Positions 1 to 7,717 of a stretch of DNA of 64,000 nucleotides are shown one piece after another. The position numbers and the translations under genes are program-made. A model generated the notes under the pieces. The model was not told the DNA's origin, did no database searches, and saw only the letters and a program-made list of their open reading frames with translations. The number at the start of each line of letters is the position of its first letter. Position 1 is the first letter of the stretch. This DNA comes from Persephonella sp. KM09-Lau-8 (lineage in GTDB: Bacteria > Aquificota > Aquificia > Aquificales > Hydrogenothermaceae). The stretch covers positions 1 through 64,000 of the forward strand of contig NZ_JNLL01000002.1 of assembly GCF_000703085.1 (NCBI RefSeq), written 5' to 3'.

Positions 1-1
1 A

Positions 2-292
2 TCCGGACAAGATCAGATTGACAAAGAACACATAACAATAGCAACAATACACTCAGCAAAGGGTCTGGAGTTCCCTGTAGTATTCATTCCTGCACTGGAA
101 GAAGGAATCCTTCCCTCCGGAACAGATATTCATGAAGAATTAAGGGTTCTATACGTAGCAATTACAAGAGCTAAAGACCTTCTGTTTCTTTCTGCCGCAA
201 AATATAGAAAAGGATTTGACGGAATACCCCAAAAAACAAAGCCGTCAAGGTTCCTAAAAAACATCACAAAAGTTTATAAAACAAAAGTCTAG
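2..292 (+). CDS. UvrD/PcrA-like DNA helicase, C-terminal fragment
   Basis: This is the end of a gene that starts upstream of the window; 96 codons remain. It is a superfamily 1 ATP-dependent DNA helicase of the UvrD/Rep/PcrA type. The fragment shows the motif V block TIHSAKGLEFPVVFIP followed by GILP, and the motif VI block ELRVLYVAITRAKD, in the usual order and spacing. Such enzymes unwind DNA in repair, replication restart and plasmid replication. The reading frame is intact to a TAG stop. The next gene's ribosome binding site lies only 15 bases further on, so the two are probably co-transcribed. Confidence 0.9.
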   Translation, partial: SGQDQIDKEHITIATIHSAKGLEFPVVFIPALEEGILPSGTDIHEELRVLYVAITRAKDLLFLSAAKYRKGFDGIPQKTKPSRFLKNITKVYKTKV

Positions 293-318
293 TAAAACAT
301 AAAAAAGGAGGTTAAAAG

Positions 319-845
319 TTGAAAAATATGTCCTAATAAATCAAATCTTAAGAACAATAGAAAAGAAACATATAAAAACTTTTGGGTGGGTAGGAAAAGG
401 AAATCTATCGAAAATATACGGAAAAAATAGCTACATGTTATACGACTCCTTCCCACCTCTTGACATGCAGAACTACCAAGAAAAAGTAACTAACTTAAGA
501 AAGGTGGTGGCCTTCTATTCGGCAATACTCAATACATACGAAGCTATAGAAGAAGCAGAAATAAAGATAGAAACCCCTGACCAATTTAAAAGATTTGCAA
601 GAAGCTACGAAGTTATTTTTGAGCCTTCTCCAAAAGAAGGAGCTCTATGGATAGGAGTTGGTTTTGCAAAAGAAGAACATCCTTATATACAAATCGACAA
701 GCTTATTCAAAAATCAAAAGAAGAAATAAGAAAAACCCTAAACATAATGAAAAAAGCACAAAAAGAAATGCCTGGAGAAATCTGGGAAAAAGTGTTAATC
801 GGATTAAATCATCCCCTCAGCAAAAATTTCACCAAAACAATGTAA
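319..845 (+). pseudogene. Unknown protein, apparent frameshift near its start
   Basis: I do not recognise the family. An open frame runs to 845, but its first ATG at 435 has no ribosome binding site. A good GGAGG at 307-311 stands 7 bases before a TTG at 319, and that frame stops after five codons. Adding one base to the five-A run at 322-326 joins the TTG to the long frame and gives about 175 residues. A single-base loss, real or a sequencing error, is the simplest reading. The protein would be soluble, with a helical C-terminus. It sits at the head of the PRTRC cassette and may belong to it. It shows no JAB metal-binding motif, so it is not the expected deubiquitinase-like PRTRC-A. Confidence 0.5.
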
Positions 846-863
846 GAGAAAAATTTCTCTTAC
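842..863. repeat. 22-bp perfect palindrome, family A copy 1
   Basis: Arms GTAAGAGAAA and TTTCTCTTAC flank a two-base centre. It overlaps the TAA stop of the preceding gene and ends just before the ribosome binding site of the next. The same palindrome recurs at 9927 and 10832 next to parA and parB, and as a close variant at 31290. It could be a parS-like partition site, an operator or an RNA hairpin. It lacks a T tract, which argues against a simple terminator. Confidence 0.85.
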
Positions 864-874
864 TGGAGGAAAAA

Positions 875-1114
875 ATGGCTGTAATAACAATTTTTGACCT
901 TGCTAAACTTGGAATCAACTACCCTAAATGTCCTGCATGCTCATATGAATCATCAATATTTCTAACAGCTGAAGATCCAACTGAGGACATTATTGAAATC
1001 TTTAAGAAGGATGAACTGGAAAAACTTGAAACACCCCCTATATGTAACAACTGCTTCTGTGAAATTTTAAACGAAAACAAAAGTTATAAATTCAAATACT
1101 TTACAAGGAGGTAA
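875..1114 (+). CDS. Small zinc-ribbon protein (79 aa)
   Basis: The start is the ATG at 875, preceded by GGAGG at 866-870. The protein has two CxxC pairs, CPAC near residue 19 and CNNC near residue 60, about 40 residues apart, as in a zinc ribbon. The family is not recognised. It ends just before the ubiquitin-like PRTRC gene and its stop overlaps that gene's ribosome binding site, so they form one operon. A role as an adaptor or nucleic-acid-binding partner of the cassette is only inference. Confidence 0.75.
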   Translation: MAVITIFDLAKLGINYPKCPACSYESSIFLTAEDPTEDIIEIFKKDELEKLETPPICNNCFCEILNENKSYKFKYFTRR

Positions 1115-1117
1115 AAA

Positions 1118-1333
1118 ATGTCATCAAATCCAAAAACAGAAAAAGTAGTAGTTGAATTTAACGGAAAAAAATGGGAGTTTGACTATGCCCCAGACCTTGA
1201 TGAAAAACACTTCAAAAAAATACTTGCTACAGAAGCTCCCGAAATTGTAAATGCAAATGCAAAAACCTCCTACACGGATAACGGAAAAACCAAAGTAATA
1301 AAATTTGAAAAAAGTATAGGGTATAAAGGATGA
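1118..1333 (+). CDS. PRTRC protein C, ubiquitin-like (71 aa)
   Basis: This matches the PRTRC-C / prokaryotic ubiquitin-like family, the small beta-grasp protein of the ParB-related, ThiF-related cassette. It has the family's usual length of about 70 residues, an N-terminal segment VVEFNGKKWEF, a central 'L..ILA...PEIVNA' helix region, and the typical tail in which a hydrophobic strand leads to IGYKG. It ends directly on a Gly, so it could be activated by the E1-like partner without processing. GGAGG lies 6 bases before the ATG. Its last codons overlap the start of the next small gene. What it modifies is not known. Confidence 0.8.
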   Translation: MSSNPKTEKVVVEFNGKKWEFDYAPDLDEKHFKKILATEAPEIVNANAKTSYTDNGKTKVIKFEKSIGYKG

Positions 1334-1559
1334 AGCTAAAAGAAGAAAAGAGCAGTATTCTACTGGAAAGAATTACAGAAATTGAAGAAAAAGCAAAAAC
1401 GTTGAAAATATGCAAATTGAAGAGCTGAAAAAATTCATGGATGAAACACTTCAGCTAATAGAAGACTATAAAACAAACCAGGGAAAAGCAGAAAAACTCA
1501 TAGAATCCATAAAAAACACTCCTCCAGTACCAAACACAAAAATAAGACAATTATTATAA
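1330..1559 (+). pseudogene. Small helical protein, apparent frameshift
   Basis: An ATG at 1330 overlaps the end of the ubiquitin-like gene and opens a Glu/Lys-rich frame that stops after about 33 codons. A second frame with an ATG at 1410 continues the same coiled-coil character for 49 codons to 1559 (MQIEELKKFMDETLQLIEDY...). Adding one base in the A runs at 1388-1408 fuses them into one protein of about 76 residues. The alternative is two overlapping mini-genes. No family is recognised. It lies inside the PRTRC operon. Confidence 0.5.
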
Positions 1560-1569
1560 AGGGCAAGTT

Positions 1570-2754
1570 ATGATAAAAATAAACGAAGATAAAGTATTTA
1601 AGAGGCTTAATCTAATATCCAGCAAATATTTAATAAAATCCCTAGCTAAAAAAAAGCCTCTGGTAATTAAAGATGAAAAAAACAGACTTGAAGAAATTAA
1701 AAAGGTATTAAATCTGCTACAACAAAATGAATACACAATACCCTATCTTTTTAAAACTCTTTTCATAGATGAATATATGGAAATATTCGGCCATTTTTCT
1801 CAGGCTTTCTCTATCCATGAATGTTTTACAAAAGAAGAAAAAGAAATACCTATCCTTGCATTTATGTTAAAAAAAGACTTCATTCCGGTTCCTTCCTTCT
1901 ATCCTATCCTTCAATTAAAATACCCTGAAAGTTTTGCAGTAGCTCTTTATCTTACAGAAATAAATGACTTCACTCAGGAATATATAGATTTGGAATATTA
2001 TGCAGACCCTACAACATATAGAAAATTTAACTTTACATACAGTGCAGTTCCAATATCAGTATTTCTTACTCTTTTTTCCGAATATAACCAGATATATGAT
2101 AACTTTACTTCTCCATATGAAACAATAAAAGCAAGTATATACCCAAGCTACGGGTATAACCATCTGCTTGCCTACGAAGCAAAAAAAATAACTCAAAATT
2201 TCAAAGACAGAAAAGAACTTGCCCAGTTTATAAAAAACGAAAAAAGGGAAATAAAAAATGAGTATTACCTGGAAGAAATATATGAAAACTATTTTCTGGA
2301 AGAACTTTCCCCTTGCGAAATAGAAGCAATATTAATACTGCCCAGAAACATAATATCTATATATACTCTCACAGGAAAGCAACCTAAAGAAACAGTGGCA
2401 GAAATAGTCTACGACACATTCAAAGACAAAACCGATAAAAAAATTCTGGAAAAATTAATAAAGGATGTATTCGAAACAGAAGGTGAATTTAACAGAATAC
2501 ATTTAGAAGCAAAAAAAGTACTGGAAGGAACCCTGGATGCTCCCTCAACAATAACCCTTCTGGAAATTTCCGAAAAAGAAAAAGCAAAAAAGCTAATAAA
2601 TATGTTCAAAAACGGACTTAAAAATCTGGAAGAGTTCAAAGAAATCCAGATAAAAAACGTAAAAAAACACCTTTTTGAAGCCGCTAAAAAACTGGAAAAA
2701 GTTTCAAAAGAAAAAACGGAGAATGAAAAATGGAAAAAAATCTTAGCAGCCTAA
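1570..2754 (+). CDS. Unknown protein in the PRTRC cassette (394 aa)
   Basis: This soluble protein of 394 residues has no motif I recognise. It is rich in aromatic residues in the middle (residues 90-200) and highly charged and helical at the C-terminus (residues 290-394). It lies between the ubiquitin-like gene and the E2-like gene and overlaps the latter by 25 bases, so the two are translationally coupled. The position suits PRTRC protein F or another accessory subunit, but I see no residue signature that proves it. A profile search against the PRTRC E and F families would decide. Confidence 0.7.
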   Translation: MIKINEDKVFKRLNLISSKYLIKSLAKKKPLVIKDEKNRLEEIKKVLNLLQQNEYTIPYLFKTLFIDEYMEIFGHFSQAFSIHECFTKEEKEIPILAFMLKKDFIPVPSFYPILQLKYPESFAVALYLTEINDFTQEYIDLEYYADPTTYRKFNFTYSAVPISVFLTLFSEYNQIYDNFTSPYETIKASIYPSYGYNHLLAYEAKKITQNFKDRKELAQFIKNEKREIKNEYYLEEIYENYFLEELSPCEIEAILILPRNIISIYTLTGKQPKETVAEIVYDTFKDKTDKKILEKLIKDVFETEGEFNRIHLEAKKVLEGTLDAPSTITLLEISEKEKAKKLINMFKNGLKNLEEFKEIQIKNVKKHLFEAAKKLEKVSKEKTENEKWKKILAA

Positions 2755-3431
2755 TAGAAAAACTTGAAAAATCTTTTAACCTTATATCCATATCCGAAAA
2801 ACCTGTAATGAGTATACTAATTTTTAGAGATTCCCCTTTTGTTGCAGTGGTAGATAAAGAAAAAAACCAAAAAAAACTTGTCCTCATAGAAGAACTTGTT
2901 GAAAGCTTTTTAGAAAACTTTGAAGGAAAAAAAGAATCACTAACATTTGTAGAAAAAGGCCTTAGAGCCTACAACAAAAAATTCAAAATATACGAACTTC
3001 CAGAAAAAGAATACACATTGAGCTATTTAAAAGATTCAAAAATAAAGAAAAAAAAGTTTCTGGTTCCAAAAAGAATATGGATAATCCCTGAAAACGTAAA
3101 AAATTTCCATAAAGTATTTGCAATAGAAAAGTGGGAAAAAGAAAATACAATACTCTACCAAATGCCTTTCCCTAACACACATACAAATGGAAATATATGC
3201 TGGGGATTAAACAACAAGAAAACAGAAATCATAAAAAACCCTTACCAAATTGACAAAATATATTTTGAACAATCTGTCTTTACCCAGGATATATCTTCAA
3301 ACCTTGTTTACAAAACCAAAGAAAAAACCTACAACGCAATGGAATTTCTTGAAAATTTCAATAAAGTAAACAACTACAAAAATCTAACCCCAATTGGAAC
3401 ACTCCAAGAAGTTATAAAATTGGAGGATTAA
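2730..3431 (+). CDS. PRTRC protein B, E2-like conjugating protein (233 aa)
   Basis: This is likely the E2/UBC-fold member of the PRTRC cassette (prokaryotic E2 family D). Around residues 146-160 it reads FPNTHTNGNICWGL, close to the HPN...NG.ICL box around the active cysteine of classical E2 enzymes. Cys157 would be the thioester residue. The N-terminal half (1-115) is a mixed alpha/beta region as in PRTRC-B, and the length is normal for that family. It overlaps the upstream gene and is followed one base later by the E1-like gene. Expected role: accept the ubiquitin-like protein from the E1-like protein and pass it to a target. The target is unknown. Confidence 0.75.
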   Translation: MEKNLSSLIEKLEKSFNLISISEKPVMSILIFRDSPFVAVVDKEKNQKKLVLIEELVESFLENFEGKKESLTFVEKGLRAYNKKFKIYELPEKEYTLSYLKDSKIKKKKFLVPKRIWIIPENVKNFHKVFAIEKWEKENTILYQMPFPNTHTNGNICWGLNNKKTEIIKNPYQIDKIYFEQSVFTQDISSNLVYKTKEKTYNAMEFLENFNKVNNYKNLTPIGTLQEVIKLED

Positions 3432-3432
3432 A

Positions 3433-4251
3433 TTGAAATTCTTCATGCCTGAAAAGCCATCATATAAAATAACTCTAATAGGATGTGGTGGAACTGGAGG
3501 ATATATAGCCCAGGCTTTATCCAGAATTGCCTTTGAAAGTGAGAAAGAAATAAATCTGATATTTATAGACGGAGATGCTGTTGAAGAAAAAAATGTAGGA
3601 AGGCAAAATTTTTACTACGCAGAAATCGGAGAAAATAAAGCATCCGTCCTCGCTGAAAGATTTTCCTTTGCATATGGAATAGACATAGAAGTAGTACCTA
3701 AATTTTTAAATAGCACTGAATATCAATTCCTGAAAATCCTTTCCCTTTCGGATATTATCATATCAGCTGTAGACTCTGCAGCTGCAAGAAAAGAAATACA
3801 CGAGTGCTTAGAGGCAATACACACCACAATAAAAAACAGAATTGAAAGAAATTTACCAATTGATGACTTGGGATATATGATATGGATAGATTCAGGAAAC
3901 AATGAATCTTCAGGACAAATACTGATAGGCAACTCATTCGATGAAAAAATAATAAAAATGCAAAAAAACAAAGAATCTTTATCTTTCCTGCCTTATCCTT
4001 CCATTTCTGAACCTGACATAATAAATAAAAAAAAGGAAAAAAAACATTCTCCTCGGATAAGCTGTGCAGAAAGAATTGCATTAAAAGAACAATCAACAAC
4101 AATAAATCTCCTTATGGCTTCAGTAGTCTCATCAATGGTAAACAGCCTTGTAGAAGGAAAAGGAATAGAAAGCTATAAGGTGTTTGTAAATGAAGAAATT
4201 CCGGGGGTGTTCCCGGTTTATGTGTCAGAGGCTTTAAAGAACAAAAGTTAA
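3433..4251 (+). CDS. PRTRC ThiF family protein, E1-like (272 aa)
   Basis: This is a ThiF/MoeB/E1-type adenylating protein. Residues 14-24 hold the Rossmann ATP loop LIGCGGTGGYI. Residues 43-60 read FIDGDAVEEKNVGRQNF, the E1 signature with the Arg and Asn that contact ATP. IISAVDSAAARKEI follows near residue 110, and an IDSGN...GQILIG strand near 150, as in the PRTRC ThiF family. No obvious crossover-loop Cys is seen, as in other short E1-like PRTRC members. The start is a TTG with GGAGG nine bases upstream. It should adenylate the C-terminal Gly of the ubiquitin-like protein encoded at 1118. Confidence 0.85.
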   Translation: MKFFMPEKPSYKITLIGCGGTGGYIAQALSRIAFESEKEINLIFIDGDAVEEKNVGRQNFYYAEIGENKASVLAERFSFAYGIDIEVVPKFLNSTEYQFLKILSLSDIIISAVDSAAARKEIHECLEAIHTTIKNRIERNLPIDDLGYMIWIDSGNNESSGQILIGNSFDEKIIKMQKNKESLSFLPYPSISEPDIINKKKEKKHSPRISCAERIALKEQSTTINLLMASVVSSMVNSLVEGKGIESYKVFVNEEIPGVFPVYVSEALKNKS

Positions 4252-4260
4252 AAAAATAGG

Positions 4261-4284
4261 TTTGATTTCTAAATAAAAATCAAA
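4261..4284. repeat. 24-bp inverted repeat, family B copy 1
   Basis: TTTGATTT and AAATCAAA flank an 8-base AT-rich spacer, just before the ribosome binding site of the methylase-like gene. The same 24-bp layout is found at 16542, 17288 and 31989 before other genes, and as a perfect 10-bp-arm version at 61783. It is likely an operator or an RNA stem-loop in the 5' leader. Confidence 0.8.
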
Positions 4285-4298
4285 AATCGGAGTGCAAC

Positions 4299-5051
4299 GT
4301 GAAGCAATACAACTACCCAAACCTTATCAAAGCTTTTGCCCAGCAAAAATTTGGCTATCCAAACGAATACGATGCCTCCCAGATTTTCCTTGATGCCCTG
4401 TTCTTTCTATCCACCGGAGTAAAAAACAAAACACTTGAAAACCTCAAGGAAAAGGAAAAAGAACTCCTTGGAAAAGCAGTCGGTGAATTTCTCGTTGAAG
4501 CATCAAAAGAACCATTCACAGATATACTTGGAGATTACATACTCGAAACAAAATCAAAAAAAGATAAACAATGGAAAGGGCAGTTCTTTACCCCTCAAAC
4601 GGTATGCGATTTTATGGCACAAACAACAGTAGCTGACGTAACTGAGGAAGAAATATTTCAGAGAATAAAAAACGGTAAAAGTTACATGGTAGCCGAACCT
4701 TCAGCAGGTTCAGGAAGAATGATATTATCAGCCGCAAAAGAACTAAAGAAAAAAATTTCATTTGAACTCACAACTTACCTTGAAGTATGGGCAACAGATA
4801 TTGATATCACATGCGTGAAAATGACAGCCATAAATACCGCTATATGGGGAATACCAACAGCAGTAGTCTGGGGAGATGCACTAATACCTAAAGAAACAGA
4901 TAAGGTTTTCTACAACGTACCCTTTGCAGTGCTAAAAAACAACCAGAAAAAAATGAAAAAACTCAAAAAAACAATTGATTCTCTAAAAAAACTACTTGAA
5001 ACAAAACCAGAAGCAGAAGAATCAAAACTCTTATCCCTCTGGGACATTTAA
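4299..5051 (+). CDS. N6-adenine methylase-like protein with degenerate catalytic motif (250 aa)
   Basis: The fold is that of type I/HsdM-like DNA methylases: KGQFFTPQTVCDFM near residue 92, a SAM-binding EPSAGSGRM near 133, and an acidic strand VWATDID near 165. The catalytic motif should read NPPY/F. Here the aligned position near residue 206 reads NVPF, which may weaken or abolish methyl transfer. The C-terminus is short and coiled. The start is a GTG with CGGAG seven bases upstream. A family B inverted repeat lies in its leader. No specificity subunit or restriction gene is nearby, so it may be an orphan regulator or an inactive homologue. Confidence 0.7.
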   Translation: MKQYNYPNLIKAFAQQKFGYPNEYDASQIFLDALFFLSTGVKNKTLENLKEKEKELLGKAVGEFLVEASKEPFTDILGDYILETKSKKDKQWKGQFFTPQTVCDFMAQTTVADVTEEEIFQRIKNGKSYMVAEPSAGSGRMILSAAKELKKKISFELTTYLEVWATDIDITCVKMTAINTAIWGIPTAVVWGDALIPKETDKVFYNVPFAVLKNNQKKMKKLKKTIDSLKKLLETKPEAEESKLLSLWDI

Positions 5052-5086
5052 ATTCCAAAAGTTTTTTCTAAAAAACGGAGGAAAAA

Positions 5087-6532
5087 ATGGAAAACTTTAT
5101 TAAAAAACTAAAAAATTTTTACAAAGCAGGATACCCAGTCCTCCTGATACAAACCCACGAAGAAAAAAGATTGGAAGAAAAGATTCTACTCACATTTAAG
5201 AATAAAGAAATCCTATCCTGGGATATGATAAAAGGACTATACAGCCTGAATAAAAACGAAGAAATTGAAAACGTAAAAGATATAATAGAAGCTATCTTAA
5301 AAACAGAAACCCTACCGGATGAATCCATATACATAATAAAGGATCTACACTTTTTCTTTGAAGACGCTGCCGTAGTAAGAGCAATTAAAACAGCATCTGA
5401 AGAAGCAAAAAAGAAAGGAATCACTATACTAATACCTTCTCCAACAGTAAAAATTCCCATTGAACTGGAAAAAGACATAACAGTTCTGGAAATGCCCCTC
5501 CCTACAGAAACAGAAATAGAAAAACTGGCAAAAATGATAGTAAAGGAAAACAACCTTAAAATACAGGTTAAAAAAGAAAACATTATGACAGCAAAAGGCT
5601 TAACAATAAATGAAGCTGAAAACGCAATAGCCCTATCCATAATAATGAAACACAACATAGATAAACACATACTTGAAGAACAAAAACTCCAGGCAGTCAA
5701 AAAATCTGGATTACTGGAGATATATAAACCTGTAAATCCCGACGAAATAGGAGGACTTGAAAACCTAAAAACATACATAAAAAATAGAAAAAAGGGATTT
5801 GAAAACCTAAATCTTCCTACACCAAAAGGAATACTCCTTACAGGAATACCTGGAACTGGAAAATCTTTATCAGCAAAAGCTACCGCATCTATACTAGGAT
5901 TCCCTCTTGTTAAACTCGACATATCAGGACTAAAGAGCTCTTTGGTGGGAGAATCTGAAGCAAAACTAAGAGAAGCATTAAAACTTATAGACGCTATAGC
6001 TCCGGTAGTGGTATGGATTGACGAAATAGAAAAAGCCCTCGGAGGAGTTCTCTCATCAAATAGAACAGATGGAGGAACAACTGCCTCAATGTTTGGATAT
6101 CTACTCACCTGGATGCAGGAGTCAGAAACTCCTAAATACATAGTAGCAACATCAAATGACATAGAGGAACTCCTCCAAATATCGCACGGAGCATTAATAA
6201 GAAGGTTTGATGATGTATTCTTCGTAGACATACCTGACCTGCAAGAAAGAAAAGAAATAATAAAAATAATGAACAGGAAATACAACGCACAAATACCGGA
6301 AGAGATGGCAGAAAAAATGGAAAACTGGACAGGAGCTGAAATAGAAAAATTCGTAATATCATCCCTCTATGATGGAATAGATGAAGCTCTCAAATCAATA
6401 AAACCAATATATCTTCAAAACAAAGAAAAAATAGAAAAACTCAAAAAATGGGCAAAAGATAATGCCAGAATTGCAAACAAAAAAACAAAAGTTTCTAAAA
6501 CAACAAGAAAAATAGATTTAGACATCATATAG
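5087..6532 (+). CDS. Ycf46-like AAA ATPase, paralogue 1 (481 aa)
   Basis: This is an AAA+ ATPase of the Ycf46 type. Residues 1-200 form an N-terminal domain starting with a strand PVLLIQTHEEKR. The ATPase domain has Walker A GIPGTGKS at about 253-260, LVGESEAKLREAL near 290, Walker B VVWIDEIEK near 307 and a DGGTTASMFGYLLTWMQE segment. The usual 'PPELLRKGRFDE' stretch is replaced by LLQISHGALIRRFDD, so the arginine-finger region is altered although RRF remains. GGAGG lies 8 bases upstream, and a CCAAAAGTT motif precedes that. A paralogue is at 18196. It sits directly before the clamp-like gene, which may hint at a DNA-linked role. Confidence 0.85.
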   Translation: MENFIKKLKNFYKAGYPVLLIQTHEEKRLEEKILLTFKNKEILSWDMIKGLYSLNKNEEIENVKDIIEAILKTETLPDESIYIIKDLHFFFEDAAVVRAIKTASEEAKKKGITILIPSPTVKIPIELEKDITVLEMPLPTETEIEKLAKMIVKENNLKIQVKKENIMTAKGLTINEAENAIALSIIMKHNIDKHILEEQKLQAVKKSGLLEIYKPVNPDEIGGLENLKTYIKNRKKGFENLNLPTPKGILLTGIPGTGKSLSAKATASILGFPLVKLDISGLKSSLVGESEAKLREALKLIDAIAPVVVWIDEIEKALGGVLSSNRTDGGTTASMFGYLLTWMQESETPKYIVATSNDIEELLQISHGALIRRFDDVFFVDIPDLQERKEIIKIMNRKYNAQIPEEMAEKMENWTGAEIEKFVISSLYDGIDEALKSIKPIYLQNKEKIEKLKKWAKDNARIANKKTKVSKTTRKIDLDII

Positions 6533-6543
6533 GAGGAACTAAA

Positions 6544-7707
6544 ATGGCAGTAAAAGAAACGTTACAGCTTGAAATTTCAGGAAAAAACATTCAAAAACCT
6601 CTATTACTTGCAACACTTTTCACAGGCACAAAAGAAGAAACCTTCAAAGAACTGTTTAAAGACATAATCATCTCCGTTCTACCTAACAAGGAAATAGGAG
6701 TAATAAAAGCAACAACCGGAAGAGAATATATCAAAATCTCATTCAAAATAGAAGAACCGGTTGATGAAAAAATAGATATCAGAATAGGAGCTGACCAGGT
6801 AAAAAGATTAAGCTCCATTCTCGAAAACTTCAAACTGGAAGTAAACGAGAAAAACTACATCGTAAAATCAAAGAAAACAAAAATAAATCTTGCAAAGCTT
6901 CCCCCTCAACCTCTTATAGAACAAATGGAATTCCTGAATGTTAAGGAATCTGAATCCCAAAAAATAACAAAAATAGAAGGACAAAAACTGTATGACTTAC
7001 TCAAAAACATCTACACAATCGCAGAACAAGACCCTATTAGAATAACATTTGCAAAACAAAATATAACAGTCCAATCAGTAAATTCCGCTAAATCCCTTGC
7101 CTGTATAAATGAAGAACCTCTCCCATGTAAAAAAGAAACAACAATATTTCTGCCAAAAACCTCAACACAAAAAATACTAACATTCGCGAAAGCATTCAAA
7201 GAAAAAAATATTGAAATTCTACTGTCTAAAGATAATACCAAACTAATACTTATGAGCCCAATATCAATGCTAATCGTATTCCTCGAAGCTGAAGGAACAC
7301 CAGATGCTTCAAGCCTGGCTAAATCCATAGATGCTCAACAAGATGAAACAATAATAGCAAAAGCAAAAGACATAATGAAAGCAATCGAACTTATAAAAAC
7401 AGTAGATCCATCAGCAACTGTCACAACAGAAATACAAATAGAAAACGGAAAAATAAAAATGAAGACAGTGGGCTCAGAAATAGGAATAGTAGAAGAAGAA
7501 ATAGAAGTCATACAACAAAACAATCAAAAGTTAGAATTATACTTCTCACCTAAGCTCCTTGAAAAAAGCATAACAACTATCACAGAAAACCTGGAAGAAA
7601 ACATAATTATAAAAATAAAGGACATAAAAGAAAAAGGTGGAATATTCCTGGTATCAAAAGAAGAAAATGAAGACCTAAAAACTATATTTGCAGGAATTAC
7701 AAGATAA
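6544..7707 (+). CDS. Divergent DnaN-like sliding-clamp protein (387 aa)
   Basis: The length and general layout of this protein fit a bacterial beta clamp made of three repeated domains. The clearest part is the last third, residues 285-387. There a strand pattern EIQIENGKIKMKTVGSEIGIVEEEIEV is followed by a FSPKLLEKSI helix and ENIIIKIKD, as in DnaN domain 3. An acidic region before it, residues 190-250, resembles domain 2 (IFLPKTSTQKILTFAKAFKEKNIEILL). Similarity is weak, so a structure model is needed. If right, it would be an element-encoded processivity factor. GGAGG lies eight bases before the ATG, and it is co-oriented with the AAA ATPase upstream. Confidence 0.55.
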   Translation: MAVKETLQLEISGKNIQKPLLLATLFTGTKEETFKELFKDIIISVLPNKEIGVIKATTGREYIKISFKIEEPVDEKIDIRIGADQVKRLSSILENFKLEVNEKNYIVKSKKTKINLAKLPPQPLIEQMEFLNVKESESQKITKIEGQKLYDLLKNIYTIAEQDPIRITFAKQNITVQSVNSAKSLACINEEPLPCKKETTIFLPKTSTQKILTFAKAFKEKNIEILLSKDNTKLILMSPISMLIVFLEAEGTPDASSLAKSIDAQQDETIIAKAKDIMKAIELIKTVDPSATVTTEIQIENGKIKMKTVGSEIGIVEEEIEVIQQNNQKLELYFSPKLLEKSITTITENLEENIIIKIKDIKEKGGIFLVSKEENEDLKTIFAGITR

Positions 7708-7717
7708 GGGGAAAAAA

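Noticed and set aside
319-845. JAB/deubiquitinase member (PRTRC-A) at the head of the cassette
   Set aside because: No E...HxH...S..D metal motif is present in the repaired frame.
5119-6285. Long open frame of 388 codons on the minus strand
   Set aside because: It lies exactly opposite the Ycf46-like ATPase gene, has no ribosome binding site, and its Ser/Phe-rich composition is that of an antisense shadow.
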